From Actinocorallia longicatena (lineage in GTDB: Bacteria; Actinomycetota; Actinomycetes; Streptosporangiales; Streptosporangiaceae), in NCBI RefSeq assembly GCF_039534125.1, contig NZ_BAAAUV010000004.1, positions 248,001-312,000 of the forward strand: DNA of 64,000 bases. Direction: 5' to 3'. Shown here piece after piece: positions 51,031 through 59,692 of this stretch (positions are counted from its first letter, which is position 1; each line of letters opens with the position of its first letter). The notes beneath the pieces are model-generated. The model was not told the DNA's origin. It did no database searches and saw nothing but the letters and a program-made list of their open reading frames with translations. The position numbers and the translations under genes are program-made.

Positions 51031-52671
51031 ATGGATCTGCTCCTGCGCGGAGCTTCGCTGATCGACGGGACCGGCTCCCCGGCCCGCCCGGCCGACGTCG
51101 CGGTCGAGGGCGACCGCATCGTCGCGGTCGCCGGTCCAGGCGAACTGACGCCCGGCCCGGAGACCGAGGTCGTCGATCTCGGCGGGCTGACCCTGGCGCC
51201 CGGCTTCATCGACGTCCACACCCACTACGACGCGCAGATCCTCTGGGACCCCGACCTGACGCCGTCGAGCTGGCACGGGGTCACCACCGTGGTCATGGGC
51301 AACTGCGGCTTCGGCGTCGCGCCGACCAGGCCGGAGCACCGCGAGATCGTGGTCCGCACGCTGGAGAACGTCGAGGGCATGTCGATGGAGGCGCTCGACG
51401 CCGGCATCGACTGGTGCTTCGAGACCTTCCCCGAGTACCTGGACGCCCTCGACCGGCGGCCCAAGCGCCTCAACGTGGCGGCCTTCCTCGGACACACCCC
51501 GCTGCGGCTGTTCGCGACGGGCGGTGAGGAGCGTCCCGCTACGCCCGAGGAGCTCGACACCCTGCGCGCCCTCGTCCGCGAGGCCCTGGACGCGGGGGCG
51601 ATCGGCTTCTCGACCTCGCGCCAGCCCGCCCACCAGGGAGCCTTCGGACGGCCGGTGCCGAGCCGGTTCGCCGAGGTCGACGAGGTGTACGCGATCGCCG
51701 AGGTCCTCGGCGAGGCGGGGAAGGGCGTCCTCCAGGTGTCGATCGGCCCCGGCCTGTTCGTCGGCCAGTTCTCCGACCTGGCCGTCCGCTACGGCGTCCC
51801 CGTCACCTGGACGGCCCTGATGGCCCGCGCCGACAAGCCCGGGGCGGCGATGCGCACGGTCGAGCGCGGCGCCGGCCTGCCGGGTGAGGTCTATCCGCAG
51901 ATCGCGTGCCGTCCGATCGTCATGCAGATCGGGATGGCCGACCCCATGCCGCTCGCCGAGATCGACGAGTGGAAGGAGGTCCTCGCCCTGCCGCGCGCCG
52001 ACCGCGAGGCCCTCTACCGGGACACCGGCTGGCGCGACCGGGCCCGCGAGACGACCCTCAAGGCGTGGAGCCACCGCTGGCCCAAGACCAGCGTCGAGGA
52101 GACCGGGGCCCACCCCGAGACCGTCGGGATCCCGCTCGACCTGCTCGCGGACGAGCGCGGCACGACCCCGTTCGACCTGATGCTCGACCTGGCGCTGTCC
52201 GACGGCATGGCGACCCGCTTCCGGATCGTCCTGGACAACGACGGCGACGAGGAGGTCGGCCAGCTGCTCGCCGACGACCGCACCCTGCTGGGCCTGTCCG
52301 ACGCCGGGGCGCACGCCACCCAGCTCTGCGACGCCTGCTACTCCACCCACCTCCTCGGTCACTGGGTCCGCGAACGGGGCGCGCTCAGCCTCGAGAAGGC
52401 CGTCTGGCGCCTCACCGGCCATCCCCACCACGCCTTCCGTATCAAGGACCGCGGCCTGGTCGAACCGGGTTTCCATGCCGACCTGGTCGCCTTCGACCCG
52501 GCGACGGTCGGCACCACCGCGGTCGAGCGGGTCGCCGACCAGCCCGGTGGAGCCGACCGCCTGGTCGTCCGCAGCACCGGTGTCGAACGCGTCTGGGTCA
52601 ACGGCGTCGCCACCAGGGCCGCGGGCGAGGAGCTCGACGGCACCAGGCCGGGACGCCTCCTGCGCGCCTGA
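51031..52671 (+). CDS. N-acyl-D-amino-acid deacylase-like amidohydrolase
   Basis: This 546-aa amidohydrolase of the D-aminoacylase type has APGFIDVHTHYDAQILWDPD (H-x-H metal site near residue 65), TTVVMGNCGFGVAPTRPEH (conserved Cys ligand), GLSDAGAHATQLCD and GLVEPGFHADLVAFDP. Family members cleave N-acyl-D-amino acids or dihydropyrimidine- or hydantoin-like amides. The ATG has AAGGGAG upstream. The substrate is unknown; the name only reflects the family. Confidence 0.88.
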   Translation: MDLLLRGASLIDGTGSPARPADVAVEGDRIVAVAGPGELTPGPETEVVDLGGLTLAPGFIDVHTHYDAQILWDPDLTPSSWHGVTTVVMGNCGFGVAPTRPEHREIVVRTLENVEGMSMEALDAGIDWCFETFPEYLDALDRRPKRLNVAAFLGHTPLRLFATGGEERPATPEELDTLRALVREALDAGAIGFSTSRQPAHQGAFGRPVPSRFAEVDEVYAIAEVLGEAGKGVLQVSIGPGLFVGQFSDLAVRYGVPVTWTALMARADKPGAAMRTVERGAGLPGEVYPQIACRPIVMQIGMADPMPLAEIDEWKEVLALPRADREALYRDTGWRDRARETTLKAWSHRWPKTSVEETGAHPETVGIPLDLLADERGTTPFDLMLDLALSDGMATRFRIVLDNDGDEEVGQLLADDRTLLGLSDAGAHATQLCDACYSTHLLGHWVRERGALSLEKAVWRLTGHPHHAFRIKDRGLVEPGFHADLVAFDPATVGTTAVERVADQPGGADRLVVRSTGVERVWVNGVATRAAGEELDGTRPGRLLRA

Positions 52672-52685
52672 CGTGCCCCCCGACG

Positions 52686-52725
52686 GGAAGGCCGGTCCCC
52701 CTGCGCCGTGGGAGACCGGCCTTCC
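52686..52725. terminator. bidirectional terminator
   Basis: GGAAGGCCGGTC (52686-52697) and GACCGGCCTTCC (52714-52725) form perfect 12-bp arms around a 16-nt loop, followed by CTCTTC. It lies between convergent amidohydrolase genes. Confidence 0.78.
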
Positions 52726-52742
52726 TCTTCACTCGCCCGGGG

Positions 52743-53948
52743 TCAGCCGCGAACCGGTGCTTCCAGGTTGTAGAGGCGCGTCGCGGTGTGCTGGAGGACC
52801 TTGCCGATCGTCTCCTCGGGCAGGCCGCCGAGGGTGCGCTCCATGACGTCGCGGGGGCTCGGCGACTCCGAGGCGGGGCCCGGCGACAGGCTCGTGGCGT
52901 GCGGGAAGTCCGTCTCGAACATGAGGTTGTCCGCGAGCTGGTCGATGACCGCCCGCACGGACTCGCGCTCGAACCAGAACATGCCGTAGATCTGGCGGCG
53001 CATGTACTCGCTCGGCAGCAGGCGCTCGGGGTGGTCCTTGTGCGCGCCGACGTTCAGCCACTGCCAGTCCATGGTCTCGGCGAAGAACGGCAGCCAGCCG
53101 GCGCCGTTCTCGACCGAGACGAACTTGAGGTCGGGGTAGCGGTGGGTGACGCCGCTCAGGACCACCTCGGCGATGTTCTGGGCGTTGCCGAGCAGCACCA
53201 GGGAGCTCTCGCGCGTGAAGTCCATCTTCTTGGACTGGTCGACCGCGCCCTTGAGGTCCTCGTCGGAGGCCAGGAAGCCCACGTGGAAGTTCATGCTGAG
53301 GTCCATCTCCTGGGCCAGGCCCAGGAGCGGCTCCCAGTAGTCGTCGATCAGCCGGGGCAGCCCGATCTTGTCGTAGCGGGCCGCGAACAGCACGCCCTTG
53401 TGGCCCATCTCATGGCAGCGCTTCAGCTCGGCGACCGACTCGTCGATGTCCCAGAACGGCAGCATCGTCATCGGGATGAGGCGGCGGGAGTCGGCGGAGC
53501 AGAACTCGCTGATCCAGTCGTTGTAGGCCCGGACGCACTCGGTGGCCAGCTCACGCGGCATCTGGGTGAGGAAGCGGTGGCTGTGGAAGCCGACGATGTT
53601 CGGATACAGCACCTGGTAGTACACGCCGACCTTGTCGAGGTAGGTCAGCCGTTCCTTGGGGTCGAGGGCCGCGGGCAGCGCCTCGGAGAGCCGCTTGGGG
53701 TGCGAGGGCGGGAACTCGGGCCAGCCCGCCTGCGCGAACGCCCCGACGCCGTACAGCTTGCGGTCGCCGATGTACCAGACGTCCTCCTGCCGGCGCTCGT
53801 GGAAGCGGACGTGCGGGACGAGGTCGCCCCATTTGGCCGTCGAGACGCGGGACGTCCAGAGGTCGGCCGGCTCGATGATGTGGGAGTCGACGTCGGCGAC
53901 CGCGTAGCGCTCACAGAGAGCGGTGGCGGCCGGGTCCTGGTCGGTCAT
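52743..53948 (-). CDS. ACMSD-like amidohydrolase (amidohydrolase_2)
   Basis: This 401-aa TIM-barrel enzyme has ADVDSHIIEPADLW at the N-terminus (D-x-H), MNFHVGFLAS near 200, FVSVENGAGWLPFFAETMDW and FETDFPHATSLSP near 335. I chose the ATG at 53948, with AAAGGAG 9 nt upstream. The true Asp and metal ligands suggest an active metalloenzyme; the reaction is unknown. Its promoter carries a family B operator, and the thiolase/SDR operon ends just upstream on the same strand. Confidence 0.84.
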   Translation of the reverse strand: MTDQDPAATALCERYAVADVDSHIIEPADLWTSRVSTAKWGDLVPHVRFHERRQEDVWYIGDRKLYGVGAFAQAGWPEFPPSHPKRLSEALPAALDPKERLTYLDKVGVYYQVLYPNIVGFHSHRFLTQMPRELATECVRAYNDWISEFCSADSRRLIPMTMLPFWDIDESVAELKRCHEMGHKGVLFAARYDKIGLPRLIDDYWEPLLGLAQEMDLSMNFHVGFLASDEDLKGAVDQSKKMDFTRESSLVLLGNAQNIAEVVLSGVTHRYPDLKFVSVENGAGWLPFFAETMDWQWLNVGAHKDHPERLLPSEYMRRQIYGMFWFERESVRAVIDQLADNLMFETDFPHATSLSPGPASESPSPRDVMERTLGGLPEETIGKVLQHTATRLYNLEAPVRG

Positions 53949-53965
53949 GCGACTCAGCTCCTTTG

Positions 53966-53983
53966 AGAGTGTGTACTCACTTA
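53966..53983. promoter_or_regulatory. family B operator (site B4)
   Basis: Read on the minus strand, TAAGTGAGTACACACTCT agrees with site B1 at 14 of 18 positions. It lies 17 bp upstream of the amidohydrolase ATG. Confidence 0.52.
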
Positions 53984-54014
53984 CTTTATTTCCGGGGAGC
54001 GGGGCGCGCAATGC

Positions 54015-54848
54015 TCAGGCCCCGGGAACGGCCCGTAGATGCGGCGCCATCATCAACGGGGTCACGCTCAGCACCCCGGACTCGACGGGCAGGGTGACCC
54101 CGGTGATCCAGCGGGCCTCGTCGCTGGCGAGGAAGGCGGCGGCCCAGCCCACGTCCCAGCCGTCGCCGGGGGTTCCGAGCAGGCCCGCCTCGCTCCGCAT
54201 CGCGTTCATGAACTCCGCCTTGGGGCCGGGATCGGACACCGACATGACCATCGGCGTGGTGATGTGGCCCGGCGCCACCGCGTTGACCCGGACGCCCTCG
54301 CGCCCGTGGGAGTAGGCCATGTCGACCGTCATGGCGATCAGGCCGCCCTTGGCCGCGGAGTAGGCGACCGTGCCGTCGCCGCGCAGCGCGGAGATGGAGG
54401 CGATGTTGACGATCGATCCCGCGCCCTTGGCCGCCATGATCGGCACGACGTGCTTGGAGGCGAGGAATGCCGTGCGCAGGTTGATCCGGAACGCGGTGTC
54501 CCAGTCCTCCTCGGTGGTGTCCACGACGGTGCCGAGCGCGGCCCGTCCGATGTTGTTGACGAGCACGTCGACCGTCCCGAAGGCGGAGACGGCCGCGTCG
54601 ACCATCGCCGCGCAGGCCGCGTTCTCCGAGACGTCGCCGGCGAAGACCTCCGCCTTGCCTCCCTCCTCCTCGATCAGCCGCCGCGTCTCCTCCGCCCGCT
54701 CGGGGAACAGGTCGACCAGCAGCACGCTGGCGCCCTCCCTGGCGAGCACGACCGCGGTCGCCTTGCCCGTCCCGATCCCGGGGCCGGGCGTCGACCCCGC
54801 CCCGGTGACGATCGCCACCTTGCCCTCGACCCGTCCGCTGCGTTCCAT
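54015..54848 (-). CDS. short-chain dehydrogenase/reductase (SDR)
   Basis: This 277-aa SDR has a slightly unusual glycine motif, TGAGSTPGPGIGTGKA, with an insertion before GIG. NNIGR, Ser in IVNIASISA and the YSAAKGG pair are present, with ITGVTLPVESG at the end. It could oxidise a 3-hydroxyacyl-CoA or other alcohol. It is 9 bp downstream of the thiolase gene and read in the same operon. The long C-terminal tail is not typical. Confidence 0.86.
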   Translation of the reverse strand: MERSGRVEGKVAIVTGAGSTPGPGIGTGKATAVVLAREGASVLLVDLFPERAEETRRLIEEEGGKAEVFAGDVSENAACAAMVDAAVSAFGTVDVLVNNIGRAALGTVVDTTEEDWDTAFRINLRTAFLASKHVVPIMAAKGAGSIVNIASISALRGDGTVAYSAAKGGLIAMTVDMAYSHGREGVRVNAVAPGHITTPMVMSVSDPGPKAEFMNAMRSEAGLLGTPGDGWDVGWAAAFLASDEARWITGVTLPVESGVLSVTPLMMAPHLRAVPGA

Positions 54849-54857
54849 CCGCTCCTC

Positions 54858-56030
54858 CTAGGTGGTGAGTAGTGCCGCGCCCGCCTCGATGCCGCCGACG
54901 TTGGTGACCGCGGCCACCTCGGCGCCCGCGACCTGCCGGTCACCGGCCTCGCCGCGCAGCTGCCGGACGGCCTCGGCGGTGTGGCCGAACGCGGCGTGCA
55001 GGCGGCCGCCGGAAAGCTGGCCGCCCCAGGTGTTGAGCGGCAGCTGGCCGCCCAGGGAGATCCGCTCGCCGCCCTCGACGAAGGCGCCGGCCTCGCCGGT
55101 CCCGCAGAAGCCCATGGCCTCCAGCCACCAGACGGCCTCGATGGTGAAGCCGTCGTAGAGCTGGGCGAGATCGACGTCGGCGGGGCGCAGGTCCGTCCGG
55201 GCCCACATCGCGCGGGCGGCGCCGTGGCCGACCCGGCCCATGTCCTCCCACTGCTCCCACGCGGGACGGCCCTCGACGACCCCGGCCATCGCCTCGATCC
55301 GTACCGGCGACCGCAGGTCGGGAACCGTCTCGGCGGCCGAGACGACGATCGCGGTCGCGCCGTCGGCGGGCACGTCGCAGTCGTACAGGCACATCGGGGT
55401 GGAGATCATCCGCGCGGCGAGATAGTCCTCGACGGTCAGCGGCGTCCGGTAGACCGCGTCGGGATTGAGGGCGGCGTGCGCCCGCTGGGTCACCGGGATC
55501 CAGGCCAGCTGCTCACGGGTGGCGCCGTACTCGTGCATGTAGCGTGCCGCGTACGGGGCGACCTGGCAGACCGGAGACAGCATCCCGATCGGCAGCAGCC
55601 AGGCCAGCGGGCCCTCGGCGACGGGCTTCGCGGCTCCGTAGGCGGGCCGGCCCCCGGCGGCGCGGGCGGCGCTGCCCTCCTTGACCGTCCGCCAGATGAC
55701 CGCGTGCCGGGCCTGGCCGGTGGCGACGGCCATGGCCGGGCCGTAGAACGGCAGCGCCATCCCCTCGACGATGCCCTGACGCCAGGTGGTCGTGATCCGC
55801 AACGCGTCCTGGACCTCGTAGAGGTTGCCGTTGGCGTAGCCGGGCAGGTTGGCCGCTCCGCCGCCGGGGAACATGGCCAGCCCGTCGATGTCGTCCAGGG
55901 TCAGCCCGGCGTCGGCGACGGCGGCGAGGATCGCGTCGAGGGTGAGCTGGAATCCCGAGCGGCCGATCTGCCTGCCGATGGCCGACTGGCCGATTCCGGA
56001 GATGACGGCCCGGTGCTCGAAGTGCCTCAT
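54858..56030 (-). CDS. thiolase-fold protein, SCP-x/Ltp2-like (probable steroid-type retro-aldolase or thiolase)
   Basis: This 390-aa thiolase-superfamily protein has RAVISGIGQSAIGRQIGRSG at the N-terminus, LAQLYDGFTIEAVWWLEAMG near 295 and GGQLPLNTWGGQLSGGRLHA near 335. It lacks an obvious CxS nucleophile motif and resembles Ltp2/SCP-x lipid-transfer-type thiolases. In actinobacterial steroid breakdown Ltp2 plus a DUF35 partner cleaves a C-C bond retro-aldol fashion. Here the DUF35 gene is immediately upstream with ATGA overlap. The operon is thiolase/DUF35/SDR. Confidence 0.85.
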   Translation of the reverse strand: MRHFEHRAVISGIGQSAIGRQIGRSGFQLTLDAILAAVADAGLTLDDIDGLAMFPGGGAANLPGYANGNLYEVQDALRITTTWRQGIVEGMALPFYGPAMAVATGQARHAVIWRTVKEGSAARAAGGRPAYGAAKPVAEGPLAWLLPIGMLSPVCQVAPYAARYMHEYGATREQLAWIPVTQRAHAALNPDAVYRTPLTVEDYLAARMISTPMCLYDCDVPADGATAIVVSAAETVPDLRSPVRIEAMAGVVEGRPAWEQWEDMGRVGHGAARAMWARTDLRPADVDLAQLYDGFTIEAVWWLEAMGFCGTGEAGAFVEGGERISLGGQLPLNTWGGQLSGGRLHAAFGHTAEAVRQLRGEAGDRQVAGAEVAAVTNVGGIEAGAALLTT

Positions 56031-56437
56031 CGCACCGCCACGAAGCTGGGGACGGCGAAGCCGCCGGGGCCGGGTTCGAACCCGATCTCCACGGTCATGC
56101 CGATGGCGGCGTCCTCCGGCGGGCAGCCTCGCAGCCGTCCCGCGACGCGGACGCCCGGATGGGCGGCGAACTCGACGAGCACGATCGCGTAGGGGACCTC
56201 GAGCCCCGGCAGCCAGCGCTGATGGTTGACGGTGAGGCTGTAGACGCTGCCCCGGCCGGTGATCTCGGCGGGCCCGGTCTCCCGCGACCGGCAGGAACGG
56301 CAGACGCCGCGGGGCGGGAACGCCTCGGCGCCGCAGGTGGAGCAGCGCTCGACGACCAGGCGGCCCTCGCGGGCGGCGTCCCAGAAGTCCCTGGTCTCGT
56401 CGGTGACGTCGGGGGGTATCCCGGCTGGGTCTTCCAT
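56027..56437 (-). CDS. DUF35 OB-fold / zinc-ribbon protein (partner of thiolase)
   Basis: This 136-aa protein has a Zn-ribbon with CSTCGAEAFPPRGVCRSC (C-x2-C and C-x2-C, near residues 32-49) and then an OB fold (GRGSVYSLTVNHQRWLPGLE). This is the standard DUF35 protein that binds an Ltp2-like thiolase. It is the first gene of the operon. I take the ATG at 56437; a GTG 12 nt upstream is possible. A family A site lies 18 bp upstream. Confidence 0.88.
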   Translation of the reverse strand: MEDPAGIPPDVTDETRDFWDAAREGRLVVERCSTCGAEAFPPRGVCRSCRSRETGPAEITGRGSVYSLTVNHQRWLPGLEVPYAIVLVEFAAHPGVRVAGRLRGCPPEDAAIGMTVEIGFEPGPGGFAVPSFVAVR

Positions 56438-56454
56438 GTCTACTCTCACTATCG

Positions 56455-56469
56455 GAGAAGGTGATTCTC
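56455..56469. promoter_or_regulatory. family A operator (site A6)
   Basis: GAGAAGGTGATTCTC is a 6-3-6 inverted repeat with one mismatch. It lies 18 bp upstream of the DUF35 start, in the divergent interval shared with the LLM gene. Confidence 0.55.
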
Positions 56470-56495
56470 GCTCGCTTCCCGTGAGCCTATCTAAG

Positions 56496-56513
56496 TGAGT
56501 GAGCGTTTGCTAT
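56496..56513. promoter_or_regulatory. family B-like operator (site B5)
   Basis: TGAGTGAGCGTTTGCTAT matches site B2 at 11 of 18 positions and overlaps the predicted -10 element of the LLM gene. It is a weak copy. Confidence 0.4.
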
Positions 56514-56516
56514 CTT
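56511..56516 (+). promoter_or_regulatory. -10 element of a probably leaderless promoter
   Basis: TATCTT lies 6 bp before the LLM ATG at 56523, with no Shine-Dalgarno between. Transcription would then begin at or next to the start codon, giving a leaderless mRNA. Confidence 0.4.
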
Positions 56517-56522
56517 CGCGGC

Positions 56523-57455
56523 ATGGATCGCATCATCTTCGGAGCCGCAGCGATTCCGGAGCCCGAACGGGCCTGGCTCGCCGCCGCCGAACGTCTTCCG
56601 ATCTCCTCGATCTGGCAGGGAGGGCACGTCCTCCCGCCGGGACCGTCCGGTGAGGCCGTCACCCGGCTCGCCCTGCTCACCGCCTGGACCGAACGGGTCC
56701 GCGTGGGCACCGCCGTGCTCATGCTGCCGCTCTACCACCCCGTCATCGCCGCCAAGCAGCTCGCCGACCTCGACTCCCGCTCCGGTGGGCGCGTCAGCGT
56801 CGGGGTGGGCGTCGGAGGGGAGTTCCCCCGGGAGTTCGACGCCGTCGGAGTGCCGCTGTCCGAGCGCGGAGCCCGGACCGACGAGGCCATCGAGGTGCTC
56901 AGGAAGCTCTGGCGCGGGGGACCCGCGACCCACAAGGGGCGTTTCTGGGAGTTCGCGGACACCGAGCTGAGGCCGGTCGCGCCGGGAGCGGGACGCCAGG
57001 GCGGGCCACCGGTCATCGTGTCGGGCCGCAAGGCCCCCGCGATGCGGCGCGCCGCCCTGCTCGGCGACGGCTGGATGCCCTACCTGATGTCCCCCGGCGC
57101 CTACGCGCGCTCGGTCACCGCCATCCGGGAGGAGGCCGCCGCCGCGGGCCGCGACCTCGACGGCTTCGAGTGGATGATGTACCTCTACTGCTCGGTCCGC
57201 GCCGACGGCGACCGCGCCCGCGACGAGCGCGCCGCGTTCCTCGGCTCGGCCTACGGCGGCAAGCCGCGCGAGATGCTCGACCGGATCTCTCCGGCCGGTA
57301 CCCCCGAGGAGGTCGCCGCCTCCCTCCAGGCCTACGTCGACGCCGGTGTCCGGCACTTCGTCATCGCGCCGGCGGCCGGTGCGGACACCCTCGGGATCGT
57401 CCGTCTCGCGGCGGAGGAAGTCCTGCCGCGCCTCACGGCCGGAGCGCTGACATGA
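56523..57455 (+). CDS. LLM-class F420-dependent oxidoreductase
   Basis: This 310-aa luciferase-like (TIM-barrel) protein has TERVRVGTAVLMLPLYHPV and ISAVG-type cofactor-contact regions, SGGRVSVGVGVGGE near 93, and VIVSGRKAPAMRRAALLGDG near 165. It is typical of actinobacterial F420- or FMN-dependent LLM enzymes. The cofactor is inferred from family, since most such actinobacterial proteins use F420. The start at 56523 is preferred because the frame upstream is not conserved-looking. It overlaps the CaiB/BaiF gene by ATGA. Confidence 0.86.
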   Translation: MDRIIFGAAAIPEPERAWLAAAERLPISSIWQGGHVLPPGPSGEAVTRLALLTAWTERVRVGTAVLMLPLYHPVIAAKQLADLDSRSGGRVSVGVGVGGEFPREFDAVGVPLSERGARTDEAIEVLRKLWRGGPATHKGRFWEFADTELRPVAPGAGRQGGPPVIVSGRKAPAMRRAALLGDGWMPYLMSPGAYARSVTAIREEAAAAGRDLDGFEWMMYLYCSVRADGDRARDERAAFLGSAYGGKPREMLDRISPAGTPEEVAASLQAYVDAGVRHFVIAPAAGADTLGIVRLAAEEVLPRLTAGALT

Positions 57456-59692
57456 GCGGGCCGTGCACGGGGCTGACCGTGGTGGAGCTCGCGGTGGGCG
57501 TGAGCGATCTCGGTCTCGGCCTCGCCGGGGGAGTGCCGGGCATGCTCCTGGCCGGTCTCGGCGCCGACGTGGTCCGGGTGACGGACGCCGCGCCGATCGA
57601 CGCGGAGGTGACCTGGGGCCGCGCCTGGCACCGCGGCAAGCGGATCCTCGCCCCCGGCGGCCGCGAGGAGATCCTCGCGCTGCTGGGTTCCGCGGACGTC
57701 GCCCTGGTCTACGGGCCGGAGGAGCTCGTCGAGCGGCGCGGCCTCGGCCACCGCGACCTGACCGCGGCCCATCCGCGGCTGGTCTACGCGCGGTGCCGTC
57801 CCAGCCGGACCGCCAAGGGCACGACCGCCGACTACGGGCTGCTGGTGGAGGCCGCCGCCGGGTTCTGCACCCAGCTCGACGGTCACCGTCCAGGGCCCAT
57901 CTTCAACGACGTCCGGGCCTCCGGCGTCGGCACCGCCTCGCTGCTCACCGTCTCCGTCCTGGCCCTGCTGCGCCGGCGCGAGCTCACCGGTGCCGGCGGC
58001 TGGGCCGAGACCTCCCTCTACGACGGGATGCTCGCCACCCTCGGCTGCATGATCGGCCGGTCCGAGCGGGCCGCCCCCGAGATCGAGGGCTACTGGGAGA
58101 AGGGCTCCACCTTCCCCAACTTCCTCTACCGCTGCTCCGACGGAGAGCTGATCCAGGTCTGGTTCGGCGGCAAGGGCATGTACGCGGCGCTGCTGGACGT
58201 CCTCGGCGACGAGCCGAGCGCCGAGGGCTACTACACCGACCAGATGACGGGTCGGCTCGGGGTGCGGGCGCGGCACTGGACCTCCCTGTTCGCCGCCCGC
58301 CCGCGCGAGCACTGGATCACCGCGCTGCGCGCCGCCGGAGTGGCCTGCGAACCGGTGCTCGCCCCCGGCGAGCCCTTCACCGATCCCCACCTGGCCGAGG
58401 TCGGGCTCGCGGTCCGCGACGGCGGCGACGTTCTTCTGGGCTCGCCGATCGCGATCGCCCAGGGGGAAAAGGGCCCGCCGCCTCCCGGACGGGCGGGATC
58501 GGGTCCCCTCGCCGGAGTGCGGGTGGCCGACTTCTCCGCGTTCGTGGCCGGGCCGCTGGCCGCCCAGGTCCTGGCCGACCTCGGCGCCGACGTCGTGAAG
58601 ATCGAGCCGCCCGAGGGCGAGGCGATGCGGGCCGCGGCCTACGCCGTCGCCGCCTGCCAGCGCGGGAAGCGGAGCCTCGCCCTCGACCTCGGCGCGCCCG
58701 AGGCGCGGCAGGTCGTCGAGCGGCTGGTGGAGTGGGCCGACGTCGTGGTGCACAACTTCAGGGTCGGGGTCGCCGAGCGGCTCGGCATCGGCGCCGAGGA
58801 CGTCGCCCGGCTGAACCCCGGCGCCGTCTACTGCCACGCCAGCGCGTTCGGCGCGACGGGGCCACGGGCCCGCTTCCCCGGCAACGACGCCCTCATGCAG
58901 GCCGTCACCGGAGTCGAGCGGGCCATCGGCGGCGAGGGCAACGAGCCGATCGCTGCCACCTGGATCCCCGTCGACATGGCGGGCGGCTGGCTGGCGGCGG
59001 CGGGGATCCTCGCCGGACTGTACGCGCGGGAGACCGGCGGGCACGGGCAGAACGTGGTGACGAGCCTGCTCGGCGCCGGGATGCTCATGCACAGCGGGGT
59101 GTTCCTGCGCGACGGGGCCCTGGTCCGCGGGCCCGAGCTCGACGCGGAACAGACCGGCTACGGTCCCGGCCACCGTCTCTACCGGGGCGGCGACGGCGCG
59201 TGGTTCGCGCTGGTCGTTCCGGACGAGGAGGCCTGGCGGCGGCTGGCCGAGGAGACCGTCCCGCTGCCGGAGCGCTACGCCCCGCTGCGCGGGGGAGCGG
59301 CCGACGCCGACGCCAGGACCGCCGAGACCGCCCTGGAGGCGGCCTTCGCCACCGCCCCCGCCGCCGAGTGGACCGCACGGCTGACGGCCAGGGGCCTGCT
59401 CGCCGAGCCGATCGAGGACCTGGACCGGGACGCCTTCCGCCGTTCGGTCCTCGACGATCCGGTGAACCGGCAGCTCGGCAGGGTCGCGGCCTACAGCACC
59501 GCCGACTGGGGCGGATTCGAGCAGATCGGCCCGCTGGTGCGCTGCGGTCCCGGTGCCCCGTACGGACCGCCGCTGATGATTCCCCAGGTCGGTGAGCACA
59601 CCGTCGGAGTCCTGTCCGACCTGGGCTTCACCGGCCCCGAGATCGAGGCCCTGCTGGTGGCCAAGGCCGCCCGCCGCCTGGTGGAGCCGTGA
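57452..59692 (+). CDS. CaiB/BaiF (class III) CoA-transferase, tandem fused two-domain form
   Basis: This 746-aa protein is twice the normal length (about 390). The second half, from about residue 351, is canonical: GVRVADFSAFVAGPLAAQVL, ADLGADVVKIEPPEGE, and NDALMQAVTGVERA with the Asp that forms the aspartyl-CoA intermediate. The first half is degenerate but recognisable (GMLLAGLGADVVRVTDAAPI; TTADYGLLVEAAAGF retains an Asp). Activity probably lies mainly in the second half. It moves CoA between carboxylates and is a possible substrate-activating enzyme because no CoA ligase is present. Overlaps the next gene by GTGA. Confidence 0.87.
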   Translation: MSGPCTGLTVVELAVGVSDLGLGLAGGVPGMLLAGLGADVVRVTDAAPIDAEVTWGRAWHRGKRILAPGGREEILALLGSADVALVYGPEELVERRGLGHRDLTAAHPRLVYARCRPSRTAKGTTADYGLLVEAAAGFCTQLDGHRPGPIFNDVRASGVGTASLLTVSVLALLRRRELTGAGGWAETSLYDGMLATLGCMIGRSERAAPEIEGYWEKGSTFPNFLYRCSDGELIQVWFGGKGMYAALLDVLGDEPSAEGYYTDQMTGRLGVRARHWTSLFAARPREHWITALRAAGVACEPVLAPGEPFTDPHLAEVGLAVRDGGDVLLGSPIAIAQGEKGPPPPGRAGSGPLAGVRVADFSAFVAGPLAAQVLADLGADVVKIEPPEGEAMRAAAYAVAACQRGKRSLALDLGAPEARQVVERLVEWADVVVHNFRVGVAERLGIGAEDVARLNPGAVYCHASAFGATGPRARFPGNDALMQAVTGVERAIGGEGNEPIAATWIPVDMAGGWLAAAGILAGLYARETGGHGQNVVTSLLGAGMLMHSGVFLRDGALVRGPELDAEQTGYGPGHRLYRGGDGAWFALVVPDEEAWRRLAEETVPLPERYAPLRGGAADADARTAETALEAAFATAPAAEWTARLTARGLLAEPIEDLDRDAFRRSVLDDPVNRQLGRVAAYSTADWGGFEQIGPLVRCGPGAPYGPPLMIPQVGEHTVGVLSDLGFTGPEIEALLVAKAARRLVEP

